Of a stretch of DNA of 64,000 nt, positions 34,302 through 43,474 are shown piece by piece. A program made the translations under genes and the position numbers. The DNA comes from Clostridium_F caseinilyticum (GTDB lineage: Bacteria > Bacillota > Clostridia > Clostridiales > Clostridiaceae). The notes beneath the pieces were generated by a model. That model was not told the origin of the DNA and did no database searches. It worked only from the letters and a program-made list of their open reading frames with translations. The stretch is from the NCBI RefSeq assembly GCF_046127645.1, contig NZ_CP175919.1. One strand, given 5' to 3'. The number at the start of each line of letters is the position of its first letter. Position 1 is the first letter of the stretch.

Positions 34302-34446
34302 TAATACCACCTCTTTTTCATAATCATAATTTATTTTACCATTAAATCATAAAATTGAAAATAATTTTTTTCCATTATATCTATATCAAAAAATATCTTA
34401 TATATTTCCGTTTGATTAAAATTATTATACCTGATATAATAAAAAC

Positions 34447-34520
34447 AACCTAAAACATAGCACCACTATGTATAAAAATCCATACAAAAAAGAACCCCTT
34501 TTTATTGGGGTTCTTTTTGT
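34447..34520 (+). ncRNA. predicted small RNA, unit 1
   Basis: A promoter with TTGATT (34412-34417), a 17-bp spacer, TG one base before the -10, and TATAAT (34435-34440) lies upstream. A perfect 12-bp terminator stem follows (34487-34498 / 34507-34518, AAAAAGAACCCC) with T residues. The implied transcript is about 74 nt and contains a CATAG/CTATG stem near its start. Confidence 0.55.
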
Positions 34521-34596
34521 AAATACAGAGGTAATGTTTAACCTATTAGGAAACATTATATTTAGTATTCTATAAATGTAAAAAATACCTTTAAAT

Positions 34597-34641
34597 AATA
34601 AAAAAGGAGCCTTCACTATATACATGGACTCCTTTTTTATT
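34597..34641. terminator. hairpin of unit 2
   Basis: AATAAAAAAGGAG (34597-34609) and CTCCTTTTTTATT (34629-34641) form a perfect 13-bp stem usable on either strand. A clear promoter before it was not found, so unit 2 may be inactive. Confidence 0.6.
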
Positions 34642-35008
34642 CAAGAAGGACCTTGATAATGAATTAGAAAACTATTATATATAATTCTACATATGTTAAA
34701 AAATTCCTTCTGCGATTTTGAATAAAATTAAAAAGAGCTACTCCCATTACTGAATAGCACCCTTTAAAATTCATATCTTATATATTTCTGATTAAAATAT
34801 TTCTCTTAAATTGTAACGAATAATTTATAATTGAATATAATGTACATATATCAAAAGTATTTATATAACTAATATAGGTATTTTTGATTTCCTCCTGAGA
34901 AAGAACCCTGGATATTATCGCAAGGTTTTAATATAATCTAGTTTTTATAGAGTTAAGCTTAATTCCTCTATGCATGATTAAGATTATTATATTTCATATA
35001 ATAAAAAT

Positions 35009-35090
35009 AGACCAAAATGCTGAACCTCTCTATATAACACAGTTCAAAGCAAAGGACTCCAATAATAAAATGGAGTCCTTCTTTGATTTT
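35009..35090 (+). ncRNA. predicted small RNA, unit 3
   Basis: ATGATT (34974-34979), a 17-bp spacer and TATAAT (34997-35002) precede it. A 10-bp terminator stem (35052-35061 / 35071-35080, AAGGACTCCA) followed by TCTTTGATTTT ends it. The implied transcript is about 80 nt and its first 45 nt are recognisably related to unit 1. Confidence 0.5.
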
Positions 35091-35295
35091 AATAAGGAGA
35101 TATACCTAACTAGCGGAAGGTATTATACTAATTAATATTCGGCAAATGTTAAAATATTCCTTTTATTTTTTGAATAAATATTCTTGTAATTGGAAATACT
35201 TAAAATGTAAATGTACTATAACTTATATTTTCCAATGCTTTGTCAATAAAAATAGCTTAAAGAAGGTAGTTTTTTAACTGAAACTGCTTTCTTTT

Positions 35296-36237
35296 TTATT
35301 TCAAATTTCTAAATAAAGCTTTCCATGTTTCTTTTCCTACAACACCATCTGCATTTAAATTACAATCTTTTTGTAGTGCTTTTATAGCAGTCACTGTACC
35401 ATCTCCAAACACTCCATCTGCTCCGTAAGAGCCTACTGGATAGCCTATATTAAGTAACATTTTTTGTATTATCTTAGTTATTCCGCCCTTTGCTTCTTTT
35501 TTACAAGTTGGTACTGAATCTAGTGTATTATCTCCTGCTATACCATCTGCATATAAATTTCCAAAACCTTGCCTTGTTATTTCTTGCTGTAAGGAACTTA
35601 TTAAAGAATGACTACCATATATATTATTAGAAGTACAAGAACTATTACTTGGAGCATTTGCCTTACCTATAAATATTCCATCTGTAAAGTTATTCATATC
35701 TACACGAGTTCTTACGCCATTTATACGCCCTTCTTCTGTATATTGGTGTCCTACAACATTAAAGCCTGTTGTCATAGGTGTATCAACTCCATAATGTGCT
35801 ATCCAACCTTTATATTTCTTTACCCTGCTGTCTAAATTGTCCCTTCCAAAATAACCACCTGTATAAATAATACAATCATAACCAGATAAAGCTTTAAATT
35901 TAGTTAAAAACTGTACGCATCTATCGGAAATAGATTTAGGGTTTCTTCCTTGGTTATTTGTTTCTATATCCAATACTGGTATAACATTGGATTGTTTATC
36001 TTTTATAGCATTCCAAAAGTCCACTGCTTGCTGTGCAGGATCTGTTTTCTCACTCATAAAATGATAAAACCCAATGTTTAATTCTTGGGCTTTAGCACCG
36101 TTATAGTGTTGATTTAAATATGGGTCTACATAGTCAACCCCTTCTGTAGCTTTAATTATTACTATATTACAACCACTAGACTTTACAGCACTAAAATTAA
36201 TGCTACCGTTGTGCATACTAATATCTATACCTTTCAT
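35296..36237 (-). CDS. phage endolysin: GH25 lysozyme with peptidoglycan-binding domain
   Basis: The 313-residue protein starts MKGIDISMHNGSINF, the GH25 (Chalaropsis/Cpl-1 type) lysozyme domain. It has acidic catalytic residues at the start (DIS) and in PVLDIET, and the end-of-barrel HQYT segment; the domain spans about 1-190. A linker leads to a C-terminal PGRP/PG_binding_1-type domain with ADGVFGDGTVTAIKALQ and ADGVVGKETWKAL (about 215-313). It lyses peptidoglycan at the end of phage growth. AGGAGG precedes the start, and the holin genes are upstream. Confidence 0.94.
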   Translation of the reverse strand: MKGIDISMHNGSINFSAVKSSGCNIVIIKATEGVDYVDPYLNQHYNGAKAQELNIGFYHFMSEKTDPAQQAVDFWNAIKDKQSNVIPVLDIETNNQGRNPKSISDRCVQFLTKFKALSGYDCIIYTGGYFGRDNLDSRVKKYKGWIAHYGVDTPMTTGFNVVGHQYTEEGRINGVRTRVDMNNFTDGIFIGKANAPSNSSCTSNNIYGSHSLISSLQQEITRQGFGNLYADGIAGDNTLDSVPTCKKEAKGGITKIIQKMLLNIGYPVGSYGADGVFGDGTVTAIKALQKDCNLNADGVVGKETWKALFRNLK

Positions 36238-36270
36238 ATAAATTCCTCCTGTATTTTTAATAAAAAAAGA

Positions 36271-36286
36271 ACAGGTTTAAGCCTGT
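36271..36286 (-). terminator. short hairpin between holin and endolysin genes
   Basis: ACAGG (36271-36275) pairs with CCTGT (36282-36286) and TTCTTTTTTTATT follows on the minus strand. It may reduce read-through into the endolysin. Confidence 0.55.
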
Positions 36287-36291
36287 CCCCT

Positions 36292-36723
36292 CTATACTTG
36301 TTTCTTTAAAGTTGCTAATGATACTTCTATTTGTGCTTCAATATATTTCTCTAAATCTTGTATTTCAGTAATTACTAATTGTTTAAGTTCTTCACTTAAT
36401 TGAAGCAATATATCTTTTTTAACTGTAACAGCTACATCTTTTAAATCTCTTTTATCTACAATACCATCTTTAGCCTTATCCTTTATTTCTTTCACTAGTG
36501 TTTCCTGTGCTCTAATCACATTAGTTGTAACTAATTGATTTGTTCTATCTATAGCTTTATCAACTAATTCTTTTTGGGTCTCATTTTCTAACTTTAAAGT
36601 TTCTACTTTAGCTTTTTCAGTAAGTTTTTTCATGTAACTAGATATATATGCAGTTGCTATTGATATAGCTCCACATACAACAACTACTCCTAAAGACGTT
36701 AAACTATTTTTTATCATTTCCAT
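36292..36723 (-). CDS. phage holin, LL-H type
   Basis: The 143-residue protein has one N-terminal transmembrane helix (LGVVVVCGAISIATAYISS). A long charged helical region follows (KKLTEKAKVETLKLENET, then LVDKAIDRTNQLV). This is the single-helix layout of LL-H holins. It would form the membrane lesion that releases the endolysin. It lies 14 bp after an XhlA-like gene. Confidence 0.82.
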   Translation of the reverse strand: MEMIKNSLTSLGVVVVCGAISIATAYISSYMKKLTEKAKVETLKLENETQKELVDKAIDRTNQLVTTNVIRAQETLVKEIKDKAKDGIVDKRDLKDVAVTVKKDILLQLSEELKQLVITEIQDLEKYIEAQIEVSLATLKKQV

Positions 36724-36737
36724 ATTATCATACTCCT

Positions 36738-36992
36738 CTATTTAAAAATATTGTGTTGGATTGCATAAAAAAAGAAGCTTACTAAAGCTCCTATTGTTAA
36801 TCCTATATACCATTTTAAAACTGATACTAATTGCTTTAATTGTTCGCATAAATTCTCAATCTTAGTATCTGTCCTAGATTGATTTTGTTCTATTTTATCA
36901 ATTCTCTTTGAATGGTCATTAAGTCTAGTATCATGTACATTTATTTTCTCTTCTAACCTTTTATGCTTTTCTTCGCAGACTTTTAACTCCAC
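36738..36992 (-). CDS. XhlA-like lysis-associated membrane protein, copy 1
   Basis: The 84-residue protein has an N-terminal coiled-coil (VHDTRLNDHSKRIDKIEQN) and a C-terminal transmembrane helix (WYIGLTIGALVSFFFYAI), the XhlA pattern. It acts with the holin and endolysin. A second XhlA-like gene is at 39389-39580; the toxin/immunity cassette lies between them. Confidence 0.82.
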   Translation of the reverse strand: MELKVCEEKHKRLEEKINVHDTRLNDHSKRIDKIEQNQSRTDTKIENLCEQLKQLVSVLKWYIGLTIGALVSFFFYAIQHNIFK

Positions 36993-37053
36993 ATTACACC
37001 TCCCAGTAAGTCAAATAGCTCTTTTTTATTTTAAAACAACTTCTATTAAAAGA

Positions 37054-37084
37054 AAATATCGATACTATTAAAGTATCGATATTT
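37054..37084. terminator. 13-bp perfect stem
   Basis: AAATATCGATACT (37054-37066) and AGTATCGATATTT (37072-37084) enclose a 5-nt loop. It separates the toxin/immunity cassette from the lysis genes, which suggests the cassette was added as a unit. Confidence 0.75.
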
Positions 37085-37223
37085 CAGTTAAAACTATATA
37101 TTTTTTAATATTATCAAGTTAAAAATCACCTTTTAAATTTATATACCACTCTTCTCTTTTCCCTCGTTACTCACTACTTACTAATATTATGCAGTTACTC
37201 TTCACATTTTTATAGATTTAGTC

Positions 37224-37475
37224 CTATGACTCAATTGTTGTTCTTTCAGGAAAAACTCCCTTTTCTCTTACAACAATTCTAGAAATTCTTTGTGCTGCAA
37301 GATTGATGAAAAACTCATTTGAGTCTCCCTCTTGTTCTATAGCTTCAATTTCTTTAAAAGTTCTATCAATCTTATTATATTCTATTTTTCCCATAACCTC
37401 TTCATTAGGTCCATATTTATACACTACTTTTTCAGCATCCTCATATTCCTTTATTAATAATACAAATACTGCCAT
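37224..37475 (-). CDS. immunity-like protein paired with the LXG-like toxin
   Basis: The 83-residue acidic protein has no membrane segment. It shares a pattern with the 81-residue product at 52728-52973: VxYxYxP, then GK, then an acidic middle, then F-x4-AA...RI and G-x-F near the end. Both genes directly follow a gene encoding the same C-terminal domain. It lies 16 bp after the toxin gene with AGGAGG upstream of its start. I infer it neutralises the toxin domain. Confidence 0.65.
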   Translation of the reverse strand: MAVFVLLIKEYEDAEKVVYKYGPNEEVMGKIEYNKIDRTFKEIEAIEQEGDSNEFFINLAAQRISRIVVREKGVFPERTTIES

Positions 37476-37491
37476 ATTATATTACCTCCTT

Positions 37492-39141
37492 CTATGGTTT
37501 CCATATTCTTCCTGTCGACTCTGTCTTATCATGCGCTGTTCTATAATTAGTTTCAAATATAGATTCAACTTTTGATTCGAATATTTCATGATTTAATAAA
37601 TCTATATCGCTTTGTACATGTTCCCCTTTGATCAATCTTTCCCAAGCATTTGCCATATCATAATTTGGGTCAAATCGCCTTACACCATCAGATAGGATAT
37701 GATCATTGTTGAAAACATGTTCTTTTATTCTCCTAACTCGCCATTCTGGCATTCCAGTATTTTGAGATATTTTCTTAACATCTGTTTTATAATTTCTTAT
37801 AGTATTATACATTTTTTCAGCTTCTTCTTCTCTTCTAAGATACTCATCTACTGATAAAAGCTTTCCCCCTGTTTCAGCTTCACTTATCCCCTTAATCCCA
37901 ACTCTAGATAAATCCTTCCTTGAAATACCTAATTTGCTAAGTTCATCTATATTATTAATTCCTAGCTTCGCTAAATCATCTACTGAATTTACTCCTAATT
38001 TAGATAAATCCTCTGCTGAAGTAACACCTATTCTTGTTAAATCATCTACAGATTGAATTCCTGCTTTTTCTATTATATCATCTAGTGAGTTTAATCCATA
38101 TCTTCCAATATCATCTAAAGAATTAATAGTAGCACCTTTTCCTCCGGATATCAATCCTTTTACTCCCTTTGTGATTTTATCTAAGCCTTTTGTTCCAAGG
38201 AATGTTCCACCAAGATAGCCTACAGAATAGCATATTCCTTTTTCATCTATTGCATCAGATGCATCTTGGGCTATTCCTTCTATTATTAAAGCTGGATCTT
38301 TTAGTATACTTGAAATAAGCTCATTACCTGAATTCATCTTATTTTTTATCCAATCTGGTGCTCCACCAAAAGGTTCACAAAGTACTACAACAGCGCAGCT
38401 TCCTACATATTCAACAGCTCCAATTGCTAATTGAGCTAGTCCAACCACTAAATCTGTTAATCCCTTTAATACTCCATCAATGATATTATTAAAGGATTTA
38501 TCTAAAAATCCAAAAAAGTCTCCTACCCAATCTCCTAAGCCTGTACATTTCCAATACATATTCCATGCTCTATCTCTAAAGGCATCATCTGTATTTTCAA
38601 AGGGTATGACTTTACTATTATGTATAGCATATATTTCTTGAATCTTTTGATTTAGAATATTTACGTACTTTTCTACTATGTGGTTGATTGATTCTATTTG
38701 ACTTGCATTATATTCTTCCCTTCTAATAACATCTTTATCTGAACTCCAGCTACCAGAATAATTATATCCCCATCTCATCTGTTCATCAGTTATTTGATTT
38801 ATAATGCCTTCCATAGATTTTATATTCCACCAAACATCATTACGATCTACTCTTATAAGGCTTCCTCTATGAATTGCTTGTGCATATCCACTCATTTCAT
38901 TTATATAATCACTTAATATTTTTCTTAGATCATTTAGCTCTTCTTTACATATACCAATATTTTTTATTAATAATTCATAATTATTCAATAAAGAATCTAT
39001 GGATTCTCCTGTACTGTTATTTATTTGTCCTTTTATACAATTTAATGAGGCTTCCATATCATTAAGAGCGCCATCATATTTAATAATATTACTAATAATA
39101 TCTTCTATCTTTCCATAATTAATTTTTATATCTCTTTTCAT
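37492..39141 (-). CDS. LXG-like polymorphic toxin with phage-shared C-terminal domain
   Basis: The 549-residue protein has three parts. Residues about 1-200 are helical and resemble an LXG/WXG-type secretion domain. Residues about 210-335 are glycine-rich and partly hydrophobic (VLKGLTDLVVGLAQLAIGA, SVGYLGGTFLGTKGLDKI). Residues about 340-418 hold six to seven repeats of the form NS(V/L)DDLxKLGI. The last about 105 residues form the domain shared with the MuF protein (HVFNNDHIL, FDPNYDMANAWERLIKGEH, DLLNHEIFE, YRTAHD). It is followed by an immunity-like gene. Delivery through a type VII secretion system is plausible; the enzymatic activity is unknown. Confidence 0.75.
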   Translation of the reverse strand: MKRDIKINYGKIEDIISNIIKYDGALNDMEASLNCIKGQINNSTGESIDSLLNNYELLIKNIGICKEELNDLRKILSDYINEMSGYAQAIHRGSLIRVDRNDVWWNIKSMEGIINQITDEQMRWGYNYSGSWSSDKDVIRREEYNASQIESINHIVEKYVNILNQKIQEIYAIHNSKVIPFENTDDAFRDRAWNMYWKCTGLGDWVGDFFGFLDKSFNNIIDGVLKGLTDLVVGLAQLAIGAVEYVGSCAVVVLCEPFGGAPDWIKNKMNSGNELISSILKDPALIIEGIAQDASDAIDEKGICYSVGYLGGTFLGTKGLDKITKGVKGLISGGKGATINSLDDIGRYGLNSLDDIIEKAGIQSVDDLTRIGVTSAEDLSKLGVNSVDDLAKLGINNIDELSKLGISRKDLSRVGIKGISEAETGGKLLSVDEYLRREEEAEKMYNTIRNYKTDVKKISQNTGMPEWRVRRIKEHVFNNDHILSDGVRRFDPNYDMANAWERLIKGEHVQSDIDLLNHEIFESKVESIFETNYRTAHDKTESTGRIWKP

Positions 39142-39146
39142 AATAT

Positions 39147-39263
39147 TTACCTATCTAAATCCATATTCTCATAATTATTCTTTAATTCATACTTACCCTT
39201 TTTTATTGCTCTTTTATATGTTAAAACAATTGAAATAGCTATATTGTAATTATATTTTGTCAT
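39147..39263 (-). CDS. 38-residue protein directly upstream of the toxin gene
   Basis: An ATG at 39263 with AAGGGAG about twelve bases upstream opens 38 codons. They end five bases before the toxin ATG. The product is MTKYNYNIAISIVLTYKRA, then a charged helix. LXG toxins are often preceded by small partner genes, but this one is too short to assign. The tight spacing is the main support. Confidence 0.4.
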   Translation of the reverse strand: MTKYNYNIAISIVLTYKRAIKKGKYELKNNYENMDLDR

Positions 39264-39388
39264 ATATTTTTTTACTCCCTTGCTATATTTTAAGTTGTTT
39301 TAATATTATATAGTATAATTTTAACATTATATCATATCATTTTCACATAATAAATTTAATTTTTAAAAAATCCATATAATTACCCTTT

Positions 39389-39580
39389 CTATTTAATAAA
39401 AAAAGCTACTATAATGCCAATAATTTGACCTATAATAGCCCTTGTTAACCATGTATTATTTTCTTCTAATTTATTTACTCTTTTTTCTAAAGTTTCGTGC
39501 TTATCATTTGCGTTTTCTATTTTCCCTTCAATTCTAATCAACCTCTCTCTAACTTCTTGTATTAATTCTAGCTCATTCAT
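39389..39580 (-). CDS. XhlA-like lysis-associated membrane protein, copy 2
   Basis: I choose the ATG at 39580 (63 residues) because GGAGGTG lies five bases before it. The N-terminal coiled-coil (ERLIRIEGKIENANDKHETL) and C-terminal transmembrane helix (AIIGQIIGIIVAFFI) match XhlA. It follows the tail genes, with the toxin cassette between it and the other lysis genes. Confidence 0.8.
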   Translation of the reverse strand: MNELELIQEVRERLIRIEGKIENANDKHETLEKRVNKLEENNTWLTRAIIGQIIGIIVAFFIK

Positions 39581-39608
39581 TTTTGCACCTCCATACGTCA
39601 TTTTGTAC

Positions 39609-39821
39609 CTACTTTAATTTATTGTCTTTTATATAAATTTCTAATTCTTTGATAGTAGCTAATAAACCTTCATCTAATGCTATGAAAGAGTTTTTAACAT
39701 TATCTTGGATTATATCACCTGTATTAGTATCTAACTCTGAATAAGTGTATGCTATCCTTTTTCCTTCAGCTCTATTTATTACTGCCATACCTGTTAATTT
39801 TTTAATTTTATTTTGTTCCAT
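39609..39821 (-). CDS. hypothetical phage protein, 70 residues
   Basis: The product (MAVINRAEGKRIAYTYSELD, then NSFIALDEGLLATIKELEIYI) is a small soluble protein with a beta-rich first half and a C-terminal helix. It lies between the tail endopeptidase and XhlA. I do not recognise a family. AGGAAATAGA precedes the start. Confidence 0.65.
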   Translation of the reverse strand: MEQNKIKKLTGMAVINRAEGKRIAYTYSELDTNTGDIIQDNVKNSFIALDEGLLATIKELEIYIKDNKLK

Positions 39822-39834
39822 TCTATTTCCTCCC

Positions 39835-42342
39835 CTATTGTAATAAAATATCTTCTAATTTATCTGAAATTAATAATCTGTTTTCTAAGTCAACTTCCTC
39901 ACCTTTATGGATTTCCACATGATCATTAATTACTCTTCTTAATTCATCTTGATGTGGGCTATCAGCTCTTACATTTTCATATCCTCTGCGTTTAGCTTTT
40001 AGCTCCCAGGTGAATTGGGCTCCTGGTTCTCCCTTTAATACAAAATACGTTGGTGTTGTTTTAACTAATCTAAGGGGTGAACGTTGTTTAAATTCTTTAT
40101 CTGTTACCTTTTCTGGAACTATCTCAGTGTAAGTTACATGGTATGGAATATCAGTATTCATTATCTGTGTAACCATGTCTTCTATCGCTATATAAGCAAT
40201 TCCATCTTCAGAAACAAACCCACAACCTAAATCCCCAAAATAATATCCTAGAGTTTCATAAGCATTTATTAAGCGTTCACCATAGTCTTTAGTTTGAACA
40301 ATACAATTCTTTTTACCAGTTACGCTAAAGTCTCCAAACACTAATGTTTTCCCCTGTATTTCTGCACCCTTATAAGCTACAAAACCAACATTATTTTTAT
40401 TCTTTCTCCAGTCAGCACACCTAAAATAAGTTTCAAACTCACTACTCCATTGACGACCAAATCTGACACTACCATTATCACCTGCAAAACAAGCTCTTAC
40501 ATCACTATTCCCATTACTTCCAATAAACCCAACTAGATTATTATTATAGTAATACTTCAAAGGTGAAAATGTAGCATTAATATTCTCTCGAATTGTTATA
40601 GGATCTTTTGTTATTGGTAACACTTTATATTTATCAAATGTTATATAATCACTATAATGTTCTGTACCAGTATTGTAATATGAAATTCCGAGGTCATAGG
40701 CTGGATAGTGTGTAATTGATATCCCTAATTTATCTGGATAATCTACTTGATAATGCGTGTATATCATTCCTGCTTTTTCACCATTCTTCTTAAAATCATA
40801 GAAACTTAGGTTCATATCCTGGAGTTCAATTGCAGGATATTTATTATGATTATATGTTTTAAAAGTTCCTCCACCTAAGTCAATTCTTAAAGTTCCATCT
40901 AATGATTGAAGAATTCCAGCTCTTATAAGGTCTGCTGTAAATCCTTGTCCAGTTCCGAATGTTGTCCATTGCCACTGCCCATTTGTCATTTCTCTAGCTA
41001 TTTGAAAGCCACGAGTACCCAAACACATAGCTCCATAGGTAGAAGAATTAGGAGCTTTATCCTCGAATATTATAGCCCTTTCTACTTGTGTTTCAGCACT
41101 ATCTGCCATAGCTTTTAAAGAGGCTTTAGTTGCATCTATAGTTCCCCATATAGCCTCACCTTTAACTTTTCCATCATCTGTTGTTATGGAATCTATTTTA
41201 TTTAAAGAATTAGTGACATCTCTTTTAAAATTACCTAATTCAACTTTCTCATTAACCCATTTATCACCTTTAAATGTTTTAGTTGTTTTTATAACTTTGG
41301 CTTTTATATCTAAGTTTAATTTATTGTATCTTACTGTTACAGTGTCCCCAACCTCGACCTTTTCTAAAGTAATATAGTCCTTATATTCTTCTGTTTTAGA
41401 AAGTTCTATAAAATCTACTTTATAATTAACTTCTGGAATATCTACTTTTTTTACCTCATAAAGTTCCTTAACCTTTAACCTTAGTAACCTTATTACATCA
41501 TCTTTAGTAATATTGGTTTCCTTATTTACTTTTATATCTCCATAATGCATATGTCTAACTTTAGGATGTGGATACATATTTATATGAGTACTATCTATAT
41601 ACTTTTCAGGAAGCATAATAACAGTATCATTTTCGTCTAAACTAGTAGGCATAATACGAGTTATTACATTATCTGTGTCCAAATCTTCCTCTATCCCTAT
41701 TAAGTTCTTGCCGCCTTGTATTAAAACTCCTCTGTCATTACCTCTATTATCCCATATGCCTATGTTAAAATTATCTCTTACTATTTCTCCGCCCCAAGTT
41801 TCTATAATGCCCTCTTTACCCATTATGGCCTCTACAACATTTTTTCTTATAAAATATCGAGTTGCAGTAGGCCCTAAATTCCCATTAAAGGTAAATCTAT
41901 TAGGGTATTGTGTACCATTTAAAACCCACTTTAATGCGTCCATTCTATTTAAATTTGTAGGCCTTACATCTTCTAAGAAATTATCTAAAAGGTCATAAAA
42001 AATATGCCTACAATTTATATTAATCATAGACATATCCCTCTTTACATTATAGATTCTAAAGGCTTGGTTATTCGAATAAACTATATAATCCTTCTGTAAA
42101 AAATAACTTTTAGTTTGTAGGTTTACATTAGTTTTAGTTCCTACTATAGTTTTGCCAGAGATTATATTCTTATTAGCCTGTATTATTCCTTTTACAATTT
42201 TAGGTTCTTCTATAGGATACTTAAAACTTAAAGTATAATTTCCATTTAACTCTTCTGTAATCTCTGGATCCATAACATTAGTTAATATAGTTACTCCATT
42301 GGTTGTAAAATCTATGGTATTAGGTGCAAATAATTTAATCAT
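39835..42342 (-). CDS. phage tail endopeptidase / minor structural protein (Tal-like)
   Basis: The 835-residue protein starts with the prophage tail-protein domain seen after Dit in siphophages (ITEELNGNYTLSFKYPIEEP, YFLQKDYIVYSNNQAFRIYNVKRDM, residues about 1-370). The middle (about 400-560) is a glycine-bearing fibre-like region, and the C-terminal 250 residues are probably the receptor-binding or fibre end. Order after tape measure, Dit and a small fibre-like gene supports tail-tip function. It overlaps the upstream gene by one base. Confidence 0.85.
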   Translation of the reverse strand: MIKLFAPNTIDFTTNGVTILTNVMDPEITEELNGNYTLSFKYPIEEPKIVKGIIQANKNIISGKTIVGTKTNVNLQTKSYFLQKDYIVYSNNQAFRIYNVKRDMSMININCRHIFYDLLDNFLEDVRPTNLNRMDALKWVLNGTQYPNRFTFNGNLGPTATRYFIRKNVVEAIMGKEGIIETWGGEIVRDNFNIGIWDNRGNDRGVLIQGGKNLIGIEEDLDTDNVITRIMPTSLDENDTVIMLPEKYIDSTHINMYPHPKVRHMHYGDIKVNKETNITKDDVIRLLRLKVKELYEVKKVDIPEVNYKVDFIELSKTEEYKDYITLEKVEVGDTVTVRYNKLNLDIKAKVIKTTKTFKGDKWVNEKVELGNFKRDVTNSLNKIDSITTDDGKVKGEAIWGTIDATKASLKAMADSAETQVERAIIFEDKAPNSSTYGAMCLGTRGFQIAREMTNGQWQWTTFGTGQGFTADLIRAGILQSLDGTLRIDLGGGTFKTYNHNKYPAIELQDMNLSFYDFKKNGEKAGMIYTHYQVDYPDKLGISITHYPAYDLGISYYNTGTEHYSDYITFDKYKVLPITKDPITIRENINATFSPLKYYYNNNLVGFIGSNGNSDVRACFAGDNGSVRFGRQWSSEFETYFRCADWRKNKNNVGFVAYKGAEIQGKTLVFGDFSVTGKKNCIVQTKDYGERLINAYETLGYYFGDLGCGFVSEDGIAYIAIEDMVTQIMNTDIPYHVTYTEIVPEKVTDKEFKQRSPLRLVKTTPTYFVLKGEPGAQFTWELKAKRRGYENVRADSPHQDELRRVINDHVEIHKGEEVDLENRLLISDKLEDILLQ

Positions 42343-42791
42343 TATTTACTAACCCCAATAGCAGTGTATCCTATACTAACTGGAATAATAGGAATAGCTT
42401 TATCCAAATTTCTAATGTAAACATTAAAACTTTTATCGTCTATTTTCTGTAATGTTGGGTGCATATCAGTTGCACCACCCCCATATAAAGACGTAAATAG
42501 CACAACATACTTATCTACACCCTCGAAAGGTTCTTTTAAGGTACATACTGTATATCCTTTTTGCCACCCCACATTACTAGAATTATAATTTATAGTTCCT
42601 GTTTGTATTAAAACTTTATTTGGTAATTTTAAAACTCCCATATTATCATTCAGATTATTTACAATATCATTTTTATTTATTTTAATAGCTAGTTCTCTCT
42701 CTAAATTTTCGATTCCATTTTCAATATTATTCAGCTTTTCAGCACTTAAAGGAGTGAACCCATCAACCCAATTTGTTTTTGTATATGTCAT
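42342..42791 (-). CDS. tail fibre/baseplate-like protein
   Basis: I choose the ATG at 42791 (149 residues) because GGAGGTGG is upstream. The N-terminus TKTNWVDGFTPLSAEKLNNIENGI is a common start of phage tail-fibre and baseplate proteins. The C-terminal half is a beta-rich domain that may bind the host surface. Its start overlaps the end of the Dit gene. Confidence 0.7.
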   Translation of the reverse strand: MTYTKTNWVDGFTPLSAEKLNNIENGIENLERELAIKINKNDIVNNLNDNMGVLKLPNKVLIQTGTINYNSSNVGWQKGYTVCTLKEPFEGVDKYVVLFTSLYGGGATDMHPTLQKIDDKSFNVYIRNLDKAIPIIPVSIGYTAIGVSK

Positions 42792-43474
42792 TATAACCAC
42801 CTCCAATTTGGTTTTATCTCAAGTCTTTGAACATTTCCCCTCCAAGATATTTTATTTATTCCTACTTTAAATATAGGAAATTTGCCTTTCATATAATTAT
42901 TCATAAGTTGGCCATCTCTATAACAATCCATTATTTCACTATCTATTATTATATGATTTGATACATTGGTAAGATTGATTATATTATCATTAATGTTTAA
43001 ATCTATGTTTCCATATCCATAGATAGTTATAACTGGTGTACTTTCTCCAGTTCCAGGATTATTTATTTCCTTTGCCTCTGTTATTTTTATTATTGAGCTA
43101 TCATTTCTAGAGTATCCAAAGGGCTGACAATCAAATTGAACTATACCACTATGAAATTTTTTTAAAACTTGATTCAAAGCTATTTTATTAATTATTCTAG
43201 CTTTATAGTATCTATCAGGTTCATTAGAAAAAATAACTTCTCCTGTCCCGCTTAACCATGTCTTTATATCATCAAAATTATTATTGAAATAATCAAACTC
43301 AACAGGCTTAACTTCACCCTCGTAATCATTATCCGTTAAAGTTAAATCCCCACTTCTCCCTGGTACAACTACCTTCTCTACCCTCTGTTCGGGAGTTGTT
43401 ATATCTGGAAGAGATATAATTCTTAAACCTTTTTCACTTGAATGTATACCCTTCCAAATAAAGCCATCTTCCAT
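42791..43474 (-). CDS. distal tail protein (Dit family)
   Basis: The 227-residue protein has the Dit/phage tail family pattern (GIHSSEKGLRIISLPDITTP, EKVVVPGRSGDLTLTDNDYE, PFGYSR in the middle). Dit forms the hub that joins the tail tube to the tip. Tape measure directly upstream (1-bp overlap) and tail endopeptidase downstream give the standard siphophage order. Confidence 0.88.
   Translation of the reverse strand: MEDGFIWKGIHSSEKGLRIISLPDITTPEQRVEKVVVPGRSGDLTLTDNDYEGEVKPVEFDYFNNNFDDIKTWLSGTGEVIFSNEPDRYYKARIINKIALNQVLKKFHSGIVQFDCQPFGYSRNDSSIIKITEAKEINNPGTGESTPVITIYGYGNIDLNINDNIINLTNVSNHIIIDSEIMDCYRDGQLMNNYMKGKFPIFKVGINKISWRGNVQRLEIKPNWRWL

Larger units (their letters stand above)
34397..35180 (+). 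repeat. three diverged tandem non-coding units
   Basis: Three related units (about 34397-34600, 34601-34740 and 34960-35180) share a common order. Each has a terminator-like hairpin, then a tail with recurring pieces such as AAATGT(T)AAAA-ATTCC/ATACC and TTGAATAAA. Units 1 and 3 also share the promoter segment and about 50 bp after it. No convincing protein frame is present in the 994-bp stretch between 34302 and 35295; a 66-codon antisense frame runs through the hairpins and is rejected. Confidence 0.6.

Noticed and set aside
34425..34625. A 66-codon minus-strand frame with hydrophobic product
   Set aside because: Its start and middle fall inside two terminator stems of the repeated non-coding units, and the frame is not kept in the other units.
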